The notes under the pieces: model-generated
Told to the model about the DNA's origin: nothing
Database searches by the model: none
Seen by the model: only the letters and a program-made list of their open reading frames with translations
Program-made: the position numbers and the translations under genes
Shown here: one piece after another, positions 1 to 6,266 of the stretch
How the letters are laid out: each line of letters starts with the position of its first letter
Position numbering within the stretch: the first letter of the stretch is position 1
Assembly: GCA_043818215.1 (NCBI GenBank)
Contig: JBDRGC010000484.1
Location: 1 to 7,439, forward strand
Reading direction: 5' to 3'
Origin: JBDRGC01 sp043818215
GTDB lineage: Bacteria; Chloroflexota; Anaerolineae; Anaerolineales; UBA11858
DNA length: 7,439 nt

Positions 1-88
1 CTTCGTGCCTTTGTGCCTTGGTGGTAAATGTTCTTGTTTTTTGCACCGTGCCGGTATGGTATGCAAACTTTTCACTACTAAGATATTA
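1..88 (+). repeat. Long inverted repeat, left copy
   Basis: This segment is the reverse complement of 7301-7388: positions 1-76 match perfectly, and 85 of 88 bases match over the full length (mismatches at 77, 83 and 86). It may extend beyond the left edge of the window. It starts with a short internal direct repeat (GTGCCTT at 5-11 and 13-19). A weak imperfect hairpin lies at about 41-68, with TTGCACC pairing to GGT-GCAA across an AT bulge. Read on the strand of the neighbouring transporter gene, it begins 20 nt after that gene's stop codon, the same spacing as the right copy. It encodes no believable protein. It is probably a dispersed intergenic repeat; a role in transcript 3' ends is only a guess. 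Confidence 0.85.
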
Positions 89-108
89 AATGTCAGGGGA
101 CGATGGGC

Positions 109-1008
109 CTACGTGTATGCAATATCGCTAAGGTATATCACCACACCGGACAGAATGATTAGCCCTGCCCCGGCAACCTGTATCCAGGTCAGTTTCTCAT
201 CCAAGAATAATATCGCAAGCACACTAACAATGATTGGTGTAACCATTGACATCAGGGTCATATAGGATGCTGTGGAGATGTTCAATGTTCGAAACAGGTA
301 GATCCATGTCATGGCTAGACAAAACCCACTTCCCAAAGCATAGGGCAGATATATCGGGGAAAATGTGCAGCATTTCAATACATTCTTAAGGTTACCCAGC
401 ATCTCGGGGTAGAAAATAGATATCCCAACTAAACCCAAAAACACAGGGAAGCTTGCTATGGGTTTTTGGATGGTGACTACATCGGCACTGACTGCTTGCG
501 TTTTCAGGATTTTGCGGATCATAACATTCCCTAACGACCAGCAGAAGCAGGCTCCCAGGATAAAGAGATCACCTGCTCTCGGCAATAAGCTTTGCCCCTT
601 GGTGGTTAAAAAGTAGGCTCCAACGAGCATTATGAATACAACAGCAATCTTCATGAGTGACAAGCTTTCTTTGAGAATTAGCCAGGCCAAAACGATGGTG
701 GTCACGGTAGCTAACTTGACCAGAAAACCAGCGTTTATAGCATCGGTCATTGCAATTCCGATAATGCTCAAGCAAGTTCCCAGTCCGGAATGGATGCTAT
801 TTGCCAGAAATAATTTCCAAAATAAGCCTAGCTGGTGTTCGAACAGGTTACTTAACTCAACGCCAGTTGTGGGCAAGAGCAAGACTGCCAGGGTAGCCAT
901 TGCGGCAATAATCAGCATAACCTGAAAAGGAAGCACTAGTGCCCCGGCGATGAATCCTAATTTGGCAACGAAAATTTGGAACGCCCAGAAGACCGAAAAC
1001 ATCAGCAC
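109..1008 (-). CDS. EamA/DMT-superfamily permease
   Basis: This is a drug/metabolite transporter of the EamA type, an integral inner-membrane protein that usually exports amino acids or other small metabolites; the substrate cannot be inferred. The 299-aa product is almost entirely hydrophobic and fits ten helices in two homologous halves (about residues 1-135 and 147-295). Each half ends in the family pattern of a helix, a short acidic turn and a closing helix: LKES with E114 before the helix ending GAYFL, and LDEK with E271 before the helix ending GVVIYL. The length is normal for the family. The start given here is GTG at 1008. It has no Shine-Dalgarno sequence, whereas AGGGAG at 1053-1048 lies 6 nt before an in-frame ATA at 1041, which would add 11 residues (IKTLSSSPLFN) in front of helix 1. 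It lies downstream of the C45 hydrolase on the same strand, separated by 191 bp that include a palindromic repeat. Sampled stretches look more A+T-rich than the rightward genes. The family call is firm, the substrate unknown. Confidence 0.88.
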   Translation of the reverse strand: MLMFSVFWAFQIFVAKLGFIAGALVLPFQVMLIIAAMATLAVLLLPTTGVELSNLFEHQLGLFWKLFLANSIHSGLGTCLSIIGIAMTDAINAGFLVKLATVTTIVLAWLILKESLSLMKIAVVFIMLVGAYFLTTKGQSLLPRAGDLFILGACFCWSLGNVMIRKILKTQAVSADVVTIQKPIASFPVFLGLVGISIFYPEMLGNLKNVLKCCTFSPIYLPYALGSGFCLAMTWIYLFRTLNISTASYMTLMSMVTPIIVSVLAILFLDEKLTWIQVAGAGLIILSGVVIYLSDIAYT

Positions 1009-1047
1009 ATTGAAAAGGGGGGATGATGAAAGTGTTTTTATTGTTTT

Positions 1048-1053
1048 CTCCCT
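1048..1053 (-). promoter_or_regulatory. Ribosome binding site pointing to a start upstream of the DMT GTG
   Basis: On the minus strand AGGGAG (1053-1048) is followed by the 6-nt spacer AAAACA and then ATA at 1041-1039, in frame with the DMT permease. The frame stays open upstream to a TGA at 1113-1111, with no ATG or GTG between that stop and 1041. The GTG at 1008 lies 39 nt from this site, too far for normal use, and is itself preceded by a pyrimidine-rich stretch. The real start is therefore probably at 1041, either a rare ATA start or a former ATG altered by mutation or a sequence error. Confidence 0.5.
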
Positions 1054-1090
1054 CAGTAGACTTGTTGCTGAATAAGCGAAACTAGAAATT

Positions 1091-1179
1091 GGACACGGAT
1101 TTACACGGATTCAACGGATTTCCATGATTTTCCATCCGTTACATCGTGCCCGAAGGGTAAATCCGTTGAATCCGTGTCC
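1091..1179. repeat. Palindromic intergenic repeat (ACACGGATT type)
   Basis: A 19-bp perfect inverted repeat, ACACGGATTCAACGGATTT at 1103-1121, pairs with 1159-1177 around a 37-nt loop. The outermost 11 bases (GGACACGGATT, 1091-1101) also match the reverse complement of 1169-1179, so the left arm carries an extra copy of the ACACGGAT unit and two pairings are possible. A smaller alternative hairpin pairs AACGGAT (1113-1119) with ATCCGTT (1134-1140). It fills most of the gap between the C45 hydrolase stop and the DMT gene. There is no T-tract next to it, so I do not call it a terminator. I recall similar ATCCGTGT-type palindromes between genes in many environmental bacteria. I saw no target-site duplication. 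Confidence 0.8.
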
Positions 1180-1199
1180 GAAAAAGATTTGTCAGCCAA

Positions 1200-2240
1200 C
1201 TAGGCTCCTATCTGATACTCAACATATTCCGTTTCACAGGCGCGGCCTCGACCGATCCAGGCACGCAGTTTTTCCAGTTGGATGATAATGCTGAAAACGG
1301 TCACGGTTTCCAGGCCGTGTTTGCAGATCGAGGTGGGATACCCGGCATGATCGGCCAATAATTTCTGGAACAGTTCAGGTGTCAGTTGCCCATAATTTTC
1401 ACGCAGCAAACGTGTGGCGCGGTTGTAGCGCAGGACAGAATTGCTGATACTATTTCGGTCGGCTTCGAAGCGGCGCATGGCCGGGCTGAGGTAGTGATTG
1501 GCGTGCGCCAGAATGTCATCTTCTATGTAAATCGGTTCACAGTCTGTGGCTGAACCTTCCATACAGTAGACTTCGCCGCTGGCGTCGGCGATCACATTGT
1601 TGTAGCTGGAAGCGCGTTGCGGCAACAGGCAGTGATCCATGGCTTCGCTCAAATGGCGGGCAGCCAAAATAGCCCGCACCACCAACAGGCGCGGCACACC
1701 AGGGCGGATATCGTTATTATCGAGTTGGTTGCCTGTCAGGGAGATTTTGGCGGCGTTGAATCCGGCGCTGATTCCCACTCCACCCGATGAAACCCCCAGA
1801 ATTTCCGGCTCGTCGCCCGCCTGGATTTTCAGGATCACCAGATTGGCTTCGGATTCCGGCAGCAGGTCGTTGGTATGTGCGATCAATGTAGAACCATCCA
1901 GCGTGGCGCGCCCGCGGGCGGCCATGTCGGTGCATCCGCGCTGCCAGGCTGCGGGTTCCCATAGTTCCTCGCACATGGACAGGAAAATTTCATCGAAAGG
2001 CGCTTCTGCCCCCTCGGCTGTCCCTTCGAGTTCTGCGACGTATTGCGGGTAAATATCCCGACTGTATTCCAGATAGCGCTTGCTTTGCTGGAGCATTTCA
2101 GGCCATGTAACCCCGTCTGGCAATCCCTCGCGCAGGTCTGCGAGCATTGCTCGAATTTGCGTCTGGCACTTTTGCCCGATTTGTCGTCCAACTTCGCGAT
2201 GGCTGCCACGGACCTCGATCAATGGAAGTGTTCTACTCAT
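1200..2240 (-). CDS. C45-family Ntn cysteine hydrolase (acyl-CoA:6-APA acyltransferase-like)
   Basis: This is a full-length 346-aa member of peptidase family C45, the family of penicillin acyl-CoA:6-aminopenicillanic acid acyltransferase. Known members mature by self-cleavage before a cysteine that becomes the N-terminal nucleophile, and they hydrolyse or transfer acyl groups on amides. Family marks are visible in order: an N-terminal G-x3-E-x-G-x3-G segment (residues 12-22); the cleavage site R-G|C-T with the predicted nucleophile C103; HTND (122-125); the GNQL loop (170-173); NNVIAD then E228; HANH (246-249); and ICKH (305-308) near the C-terminus. There is no signal peptide, so it is probably cytoplasmic. 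The ATG at 2240 is preceded by a purine run (GAGAG, 5-nt spacer) and a strong promoter further upstream. It is transcribed away from the serine hydrolase/transporter genes. In bacteria most such proteins have no known substrate; an acyl-amino acid or peptide amide is plausible, while beta-lactam activity is not shown. Confidence 0.88.
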   Translation of the reverse strand: MSRTLPLIEVRGSHREVGRQIGQKCQTQIRAMLADLREGLPDGVTWPEMLQQSKRYLEYSRDIYPQYVAELEGTAEGAEAPFDEIFLSMCEELWEPAAWQRGCTDMAARGRATLDGSTLIAHTNDLLPESEANLVILKIQAGDEPEILGVSSGGVGISAGFNAAKISLTGNQLDNNDIRPGVPRLLVVRAILAARHLSEAMDHCLLPQRASSYNNVIADASGEVYCMEGSATDCEPIYIEDDILAHANHYLSPAMRRFEADRNSISNSVLRYNRATRLLRENYGQLTPELFQKLLADHAGYPTSICKHGLETVTVFSIIIQLEKLRAWIGRGRACETEYVEYQIGA

Positions 2241-2313
2241 CTAAGCTCTCTCTCTGCTTCGCGAAAGGTTTTATCCAATTCAAAACCCTGCGTTGATTTG
2301 CCAACTTATTGCT

Positions 2314-2342
2314 ATTCTATTACATGACATAACCATCGTCAA
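2314..2342 (-). promoter_or_regulatory. Sigma70-type promoter for the C45 hydrolase gene
   Basis: On the minus strand TTGACG (2342-2337) and TAGAAT (2319-2314) are separated by exactly 17 bp. Each hexamer matches the consensus at five of six positions. Transcription would start near 2307 and leave a leader of about 65 nt before the ATG at 2240. I saw no clear operator palindrome overlapping it. This is the best promoter match I noticed in the window. Confidence 0.6.
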
Positions 2343-2461
2343 TTATGGGTCTCTGGGCCTCACCCCGGCAAATCCCAAAGAGACTCGATTATATTTACCG
2401 GTACCGTGCGGCTCTTTTATATAGTTGTTCAGATAATGTTTTTGATTCTGCTTACCCTCGT

Positions 2462-2584
2462 GTCATTGCGAGGAACGTTCTGTGTGACGAAGCAATCTCA
2501 CACTTCGCAGGAGGAGATTGCTTACCCCAAGGGTATGCTTAGCGATCGCTTCGCAAGCTCCGCTCGCATACTTGTCCCCTTGGG
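2462..2584. repeat. REP-like dispersed palindromic repeat
   Basis: The block opens with GTCATTGCGAGGAACG and has two stem-loops. In the first, AAGCAATCTC (2490-2499) pairs with GAGATTGCTT (2514-2523) around a 14-nt loop. In the second, CCCAAGG (2526-2532) pairs with CCTTGGG (2578-2584) and GTATGC (2533-2538) with GCATAC (2566-2571). Between them lies the perfect palindrome AGCGATCGCT (2541-2550). GTCATTGCGAG followed by GAAGCAATCTC is a theme I recall from intergenic repeats of several phyla, where the element usually closes with CGCAATGAC; that closing arm is missing or decayed here. The boundaries are approximate. Confidence 0.65.
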
Positions 2585-2647
2585 AATGCCACAGAGTCAA
2601 AATCTTTTTCTGAAAGTCTATACTTCGGTCAGACGAATTTTCCACCA

Positions 2648-2782
2648 TTGAAAAGGTAACCGTTCAGCCCCCCGGCCCCCAATTCTGGGGGAGCCTGTAT
2701 TGCTCAACCCAACCCTGAGGAAAGCCCGTGTTGCTCCCCCCAGGATTGGGGGGCAGGGGGGGCTGAACGGTTACTTGAAAAG
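2648..2782. mobile_element. MITE-like element with target-site duplication
   Basis: The core element is 2656-2774 (119 bp). It has perfect 18-bp terminal inverted repeats, GTAACCGTTCAGCCCCCC at 2656-2673 and its complement at 2757-2774. Allowing small gaps, the arms extend to 2656-2694 and 2733-2774. Each arm also contains its own C-run/G-run hairpin (for example CCCCCA, ATTC, TGGGGG). The element is flanked by an identical 8-bp direct repeat, TTGAAAAG, at 2648-2655 and 2775-2782, abutting the inverted repeats on both sides as a target-site duplication would. It has no coding capacity, so it would depend on a transposase elsewhere. A near direct repeat (11/13) at 2693-2705 and 2724-2736 sits inside. 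The alternative is a static palindromic repeat flanked by a chance 8-mer. Confidence 0.65.
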
Positions 2783-2785
2783 GTA

Positions 2786-2814
2786 TAGAAATATCGTCAT
2801 ATTCATGCTACAAT
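2786..2814 (+). promoter_or_regulatory. Candidate promoter for the serine hydrolase/transporter genes
   Basis: TAGAAA (2786-2791) and TACAAT (2809-2814) are 17 bp apart, with four and five of six consensus matches. A second, overlapping candidate pairs TTGAAA (2775-2780) with CATATT (2798-2803), also 17 bp apart; its -35 box would lie inside the right-hand direct repeat of the MITE-like element. The leader to the TTG start would be about 50 nt. The match is moderate, in an A+T-rich stretch where chance matches are common. Confidence 0.4.
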
Positions 2815-2870
2815 AAATCGTCGTTTACAATCAATCCCAAATTGCTCGCAAGTTTGCTCAAGAGGTCATA

Positions 2871-4475
2871 TTGGTTTCTATCGAAAGCGCACTTCAGCGT
2901 TTGAGCGGATTTATAGAACGTCAATTGCCGGCGTTGAATGCTCCAGGCATCGCCATCGGGCTAACCCATCGCGAGCAGGTTTTGCATGTGGGGGTTTATG
3001 GGTTGGCAAACCGGGAAACGAAACAACCTGTCAAGCCAGAAACACTCTTCCAAATCGGATCCATCACTAAATCGTTTACCAGCATCGTCCTGTTACAACT
3101 ACAAGAGCAGGGGCTGTTGGATATCAACGACCCTGTTACAAATTATCTCCCCTGGTTCGAAATCCAATCTGAATATGAGCCTATCACTCTGCACCATCTG
3201 ATGAGCCACACGGCTGGAATTATCATGGGCAGCGACGAAACAGTTTCAGCCTACACCGAGACCTGGGATTTGCGACACACGAAAGCCACTGCGTCACCAG
3301 GGGAAATGTTCCATTACTCTAACAGTGGCTACAAAGTACTGGGAGTAGTTCTGCAAACCATCCTTGGGCAGAGCATGGCCGATATTCTTCGTAAGCGTGT
3401 ACTCGATCCCCTCAGCATGTTTGCCACGCTTCCCGTCATTCGCACCGAAGACCGTTCCAAGATGGCCGGTGGCTATAGCCCATTTTTTGATGACCGCCCC
3501 TTACCCGTTGGCGGCCTGATGGCTCCGGCCACCTGGCTCGAATCCGACACCGCCGATGGCTCGATCTGCTCCACCGCCGAAGATATATGCCGCTACCTGC
3601 GCGCCCTGCTCAACAAGGGTCGTGGCCTGATCAGCGAGGCCAGCTTCCAGCAGCTCATCCATCCTGTTATCCCAACTGGTGATGAACTGCACGGCGAGCA
3701 ATACGGCCTGGGCCTGTCTTCCCGCCAGATCGACGGCCACCAGGTCATCGGGCACAGCGGCGGCATGGTCGGTTATACCGCTGATATGCTGGCCGACCTG
3801 GATGCCGGTCTGGGCGTGGTCGTGCTCACCAACGGCCCGGCCGAACCCGCAAATATTTCCCGGTACGCTCTGAAGCTGCTGCGCGCAGCCTGTCAAGGGG
3901 ATGAACTTCCGCCTTTTCCTGAAGACGACCTTCATAAGGTTGACAAAGTGGATAATTATGCTGGTACGTATAGCTGCGGCGAAAAAACATTTACCTTGAC
4001 ATCCAAAGACGAACGCCTCTACCTGGACTTCGAAACTGCTTCTGTTCTTCTTGAATTGCGAACCCCCGATCACTTACTCGTACCCCACCCTGCCTTCGAG
4101 TTGTTCCTATTGCAAATGGGACGCGAGAATGATCAGATAGTGGAAGCAACTCACGGCGGAGAAAGATACATCCACTCACGGTACCAGGGAGAAACATCCT
4201 TCGAGATTCCCCCTGAATGGCTGGCTTATCCCGGTCATTTCCGCTCACACAATCCCTGGTTCTCGAATTTCCGGGTGGTGTTACGCACAGGACAACTTAC
4301 CCTGATTCAACCCGGCGGAGATGAAGAAGCCCTGCATCCCCTGGAGCCAGGATTTTTCCGGGTCGGTGCAGACCCGCGTTCCCCGGAATTCATCTGCTTT
4401 GACATGCTTATTGATGGCAAAGCCATGCAGGCCAATTTTTCAGGAGGTGCCTATTGCCGGACGTTTACGCCATAA
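2871..4475 (+). CDS. Serine hydrolase, S12/class C beta-lactamase family, with two C-terminal beta domains
   Basis: This 534-aa protein belongs to the penicillin-binding-protein-like serine hydrolases, which act as D-aminopeptidases, esterases or beta-lactamases by an acyl-serine mechanism. The catalytic domain spans about residues 5-340. It shows S64-I-T-K67 (nucleophile Ser and general-base Lys), Y149-S-N151, and H295-S-G297 in place of the KTG motif. After it come two segments that look like copies of one another (about 361-440 and 451-530): each opens with YAG/YPG plus a short beta strand and carries ladders such as TFTLTSKDERLYL and VVLRTGQLTLI. They resemble the lipocalin-like C-terminal domain of many relatives. 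There is no signal peptide, so it is probably cytoplasmic, which argues against a role in drug resistance and for processing imported peptides. The start is TTG with GAGG (2862-2865) 5 nt upstream; no ATG or GTG lies between it and the in-frame stop at 2814. It probably heads the operon; the lipoprotein gene follows after 84 bp. Confidence 0.88.
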   Translation: MVSIESALQRLSGFIERQLPALNAPGIAIGLTHREQVLHVGVYGLANRETKQPVKPETLFQIGSITKSFTSIVLLQLQEQGLLDINDPVTNYLPWFEIQSEYEPITLHHLMSHTAGIIMGSDETVSAYTETWDLRHTKATASPGEMFHYSNSGYKVLGVVLQTILGQSMADILRKRVLDPLSMFATLPVIRTEDRSKMAGGYSPFFDDRPLPVGGLMAPATWLESDTADGSICSTAEDICRYLRALLNKGRGLISEASFQQLIHPVIPTGDELHGEQYGLGLSSRQIDGHQVIGHSGGMVGYTADMLADLDAGLGVVVLTNGPAEPANISRYALKLLRAACQGDELPPFPEDDLHKVDKVDNYAGTYSCGEKTFTLTSKDERLYLDFETASVLLELRTPDHLLVPHPAFELFLLQMGRENDQIVEATHGGERYIHSRYQGETSFEIPPEWLAYPGHFRSHNPWFSNFRVVLRTGQLTLIQPGGDEEALHPLEPGFFRVGADPRSPEFICFDMLIDGKAMQANFSGGAYCRTFTP

Positions 4476-4546
4476 GGCGGTTTGCAGTCGCGCATCGGGC
4501 GCGAGATCGATTTTGCGGGCACAAACCTGCCCAACTACGAACTTTT

Positions 4547-4552
4547 AGGAGA
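4547..4552 (+). promoter_or_regulatory. Ribosome binding site fixing the lipoprotein start
   Basis: AGGAGA ends 7 nt before the ATG at 4560. The frame is open further upstream (an ATG lies at 4482), but the extra residues would place charged sequence ahead of the signal peptide. The site and the signal peptide together choose 4560. Confidence 0.85.
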
Positions 4553-4559
4553 AGAATCT

Positions 4560-6215
4560 ATGAAAACCAAACTCACTCTTTTGTTGACTTTGCTCATTTT
4601 AGCAGCACTGCTGCTGGCTGGCTGTGGTGGAGGTGAAACCCCGGCTGAATCCGAAGCACCGGTTGAGCCTGAAGCACCTGCCGAAGAAGCCCCAGCGGAT
4701 GAACCTTCAGTGTTGGATGTGGGCACCACCTATATCTGGGATACAGCCAACCCGGCCTTTGGCTGGTACGGCTACACGATCCGCTATATGATCTACGATA
4801 CCCTGGTGGAAGAGATGGGCATCAGTGATTTCCAGCCCGGCCTGGCCGAGAGCTGGACGGTTTCGGATGATGGCCTGGTGTGGACCTTCAAGATCCGCGA
4901 GGGTGTCAAGTTCCACGACGGCACACCCTGCGATGCCAATGCCGTGGCCTGGAGCCTGAACTGGACACTCGAAAACGATATCGAGACCTTTGCCTTCTAT
5001 CTCTACAACTTCGACGAGATCGTAGCCCTGGATGACACCACCCTGCAAGTGAGCCTCTCCGACCCGGTGGGTAATATGGAATACCTGCTGATGTATGTCT
5101 GGATTTTGCCCGAAAGCGTGTGGGGTGAGATGACCTTCGAAGAGATGATGGAATTCGAAGACCTGGCTGCTACTGTCGGCAGCGGCCCGTACATCCTGAA
5201 AGAGTGGTCGGAAGGCGAATACATGATCCTGGAAGCCAATATGGATTACTGGCGGACAACTCCAGCGATTGACCAGATTATTTACCACGAGTACGCCACT
5301 GAAGACGCCATGGTTCAGGCCTTGCTGGCTGGTGAGATCGATGTGGTGGATGTTGTTCCATCCACAGCCATCCAAACCTTACAAGATGCCGAGAATATCG
5401 AAGTTCCCATCATGGGATCAACTATCATCGACGAGTTGATCATCAACTCCCATGAAAACGGCACCCAGCCGGCCAGTATTTGGGACCCTGCGGTGCGGCT
5501 GGCGATGGCTTACACCATTGACAAGCAGCAGATCGTCAATGTGGCCTACCTGGGTTATGCCGATACTCTCGGTCCGATTATACCGGCTTCGATGGGCGAC
5601 TGGCACAACAGCGATATTCAAGATATCCCCTTCGATGTTGCCGAGGGCAACCGGGTGTTGGATGAGGCCGGTTATGTAGATAGCGATGGTGATGGCATCC
5701 GTGAATACAGCGATGGCAGCCCCCTGGAATACCGCTTCTACGGCACCGATGATGCCACCGTAGCCCGCATTATGGAAATCATTTCCGATGGGTTAGCGCA
5801 GGTTGGCATTTCAGCCCCATCCACCCTGATGGATGAGGACAGCCTGATTGCCCTTTACCCGGCCTTCGATTTCGACCTGGTCTACTGGGGCTGGGGTCTC
5901 GACCCCGACCCGGACTTTGCCATGCTGATCTTCACCTGTGACCAGCGTGACGAGGGCGGCTGGAGCGACTGCGGCTACTGTGACGAAGAGTTCGAGCAGA
6001 TGTATGTCGAGCAGGGCATCACGGTCGACCACGAAACCCGCCGCCAACTGATCTGGGAGATGCAGGAGAAGCTTTTCAACGACAGGCCTTACATCGTGCT
6101 GACCAATGCCAAGAGCATTCAGGCTTACCGTAGCGACCTGTTCACTGGTTTTGGCTTAGAAGCGGGTGATATCCTGTGGAAAGCAGCGCTGTTACAGGCC
6201 ACTCCAGTTAAATAA
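4560..6215 (+). CDS. ABC transporter substrate-binding lipoprotein, family 5 (peptide type)
   Basis: This 551-aa protein is an extracytoplasmic solute-binding protein of the SBP_bac_5 (OppA/DppA/nickel) family, which captures oligopeptides or similar ligands for an inner-membrane ABC permease. Residues 1-22 form a lipoprotein signal (MKTK, a leucine-rich core, then LAGC), with C22 the likely lipidated residue. Residues 23-50 are a Glu/Pro/Ala-rich tether. The binding domain follows, with family hallmarks: YDTLVE (79-84), PGLAESW (93-99), WTFKIREGVKFHDG (108-121), VGSGPY (206-211), LLAGEIDVV (255-263), RLAMAYTIDK (313-322) and VYWGWGLDPD (441-450). DSDGDGIRE (374-382) resembles a calcium-binding loop. 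Three cysteines (460, 471, 474) lie in a Gly/Asp-rich segment. The length is usual. The gene lies between the serine hydrolase and the permease, with a strong hairpin just after its stop. The ligand is unknown; peptide is the default from family and neighbours. Confidence 0.93.
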   Translation: MKTKLTLLLTLLILAALLLAGCGGGETPAESEAPVEPEAPAEEAPADEPSVLDVGTTYIWDTANPAFGWYGYTIRYMIYDTLVEEMGISDFQPGLAESWTVSDDGLVWTFKIREGVKFHDGTPCDANAVAWSLNWTLENDIETFAFYLYNFDEIVALDDTTLQVSLSDPVGNMEYLLMYVWILPESVWGEMTFEEMMEFEDLAATVGSGPYILKEWSEGEYMILEANMDYWRTTPAIDQIIYHEYATEDAMVQALLAGEIDVVDVVPSTAIQTLQDAENIEVPIMGSTIIDELIINSHENGTQPASIWDPAVRLAMAYTIDKQQIVNVAYLGYADTLGPIIPASMGDWHNSDIQDIPFDVAEGNRVLDEAGYVDSDGDGIREYSDGSPLEYRFYGTDDATVARIMEIISDGLAQVGISAPSTLMDEDSLIALYPAFDFDLVYWGWGLDPDPDFAMLIFTCDQRDEGGWSDCGYCDEEFEQMYVEQGITVDHETRRQLIWEMQEKLFNDRPYIVLTNAKSIQAYRSDLFTGFGLEAGDILWKAALLQATPVK

Positions 6216-6227
6216 CTTTCATTCACA

Positions 6228-6256
6228 CGTAGGGGCGGGACCACCCCGCCCCTACG
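6228..6256. repeat. GC-rich hairpin repeat between lipoprotein and permease genes
   Basis: CGTAGGGGCGGG (6228-6239) pairs perfectly with 6245-6256, giving a 12-bp stem with a 5-nt loop. It begins 13 nt after the lipoprotein stop, and its last base is the first G of GGGAA (6256-6260), the only Shine-Dalgarno-like sequence before the permease ATG at 6267. There is no T-tract, so intrinsic termination is unlikely. GTAGGGGCG...CGCCCCTAC hairpins recur between genes in many environmental bacteria, as I recall, so it may be a dispersed repeat. In this position it could protect the 3' end of the lipoprotein message and lower permease translation; that is inference. Confidence 0.8.
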
Positions 6257-6266
6257 GGAATATCTG

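Larger units (their letters stand above)
2241..2870. other. 630-bp divergent intergenic region built mostly of repeats
   Basis: No gene is supported here. From left to right it holds the leader and promoter of the C45 gene (to 2342), an A+T-rich stretch with nothing I can name (about 2343-2460), a REP-like repeat (2462-2584), a short stretch to 2647, a MITE-like element with flanking duplications (2648-2782), and the promoter and leader of the serine hydrolase gene (2786-2870). Short open frames crossing 2345-2651 lie within the repeats, have no ribosome binding site or recognisable motif, and are not called. Confidence 0.7.

Noticed and set aside
5..265. 86-codon plus-strand frame at the left edge, sharing its first residues with a reverse-strand frame at 7384-7169
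   Set aside because: The shared residues come only from the inverted repeat being open in that frame. The rest is antisense to the DMT or permease gene.
2542..2549. GCGATCGC (the cyanobacterial HIP1 octamer)
   Set aside because: A single occurrence inside another palindrome says nothing about origin; the genes do not suggest a cyanobacterium.
2345..2651. Small open frames in the divergent intergenic region
   Set aside because: They run through palindromic repeats, lack a convincing ribosome binding site and look like no protein I know.
3501..4073. 190-codon open frame on the minus strand
   Set aside because: It lies wholly antisense to the serine hydrolase catalytic domain, has low-complexity Ala/Gly/Val-rich content, and shows no ribosome binding site or recognised motif.
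2871..4475. Antibiotic-resistance beta-lactamase
   Set aside because: The fold family matches, but there is no export signal, the third motif is HSG rather than KTG, and the protein is far longer than class C enzymes. A hydrolase or peptidase role is more likely.
4476..4559. Small hairpins (CGCGC/GCGCG at 4489-4503 and GGGCA/TGCCC nearby) before the lipoprotein gene
   Set aside because: Stems of 5 bp are expected by chance in this G+C-rich spacer, and there is no T-tract.
4707..5375. 222-codon open frame on the minus strand
   Set aside because: It is antisense to the solute-binding protein, with a His/Val/Gln-rich composition typical of the reverse frame of a G+C-rich gene. The sense protein is unmistakable.
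6228..6256. Intrinsic terminator after the lipoprotein gene
   Set aside because: The stem is strong, but GGGAATATCT follows instead of a T-run, and a co-directional transporter gene starts 11 nt later.
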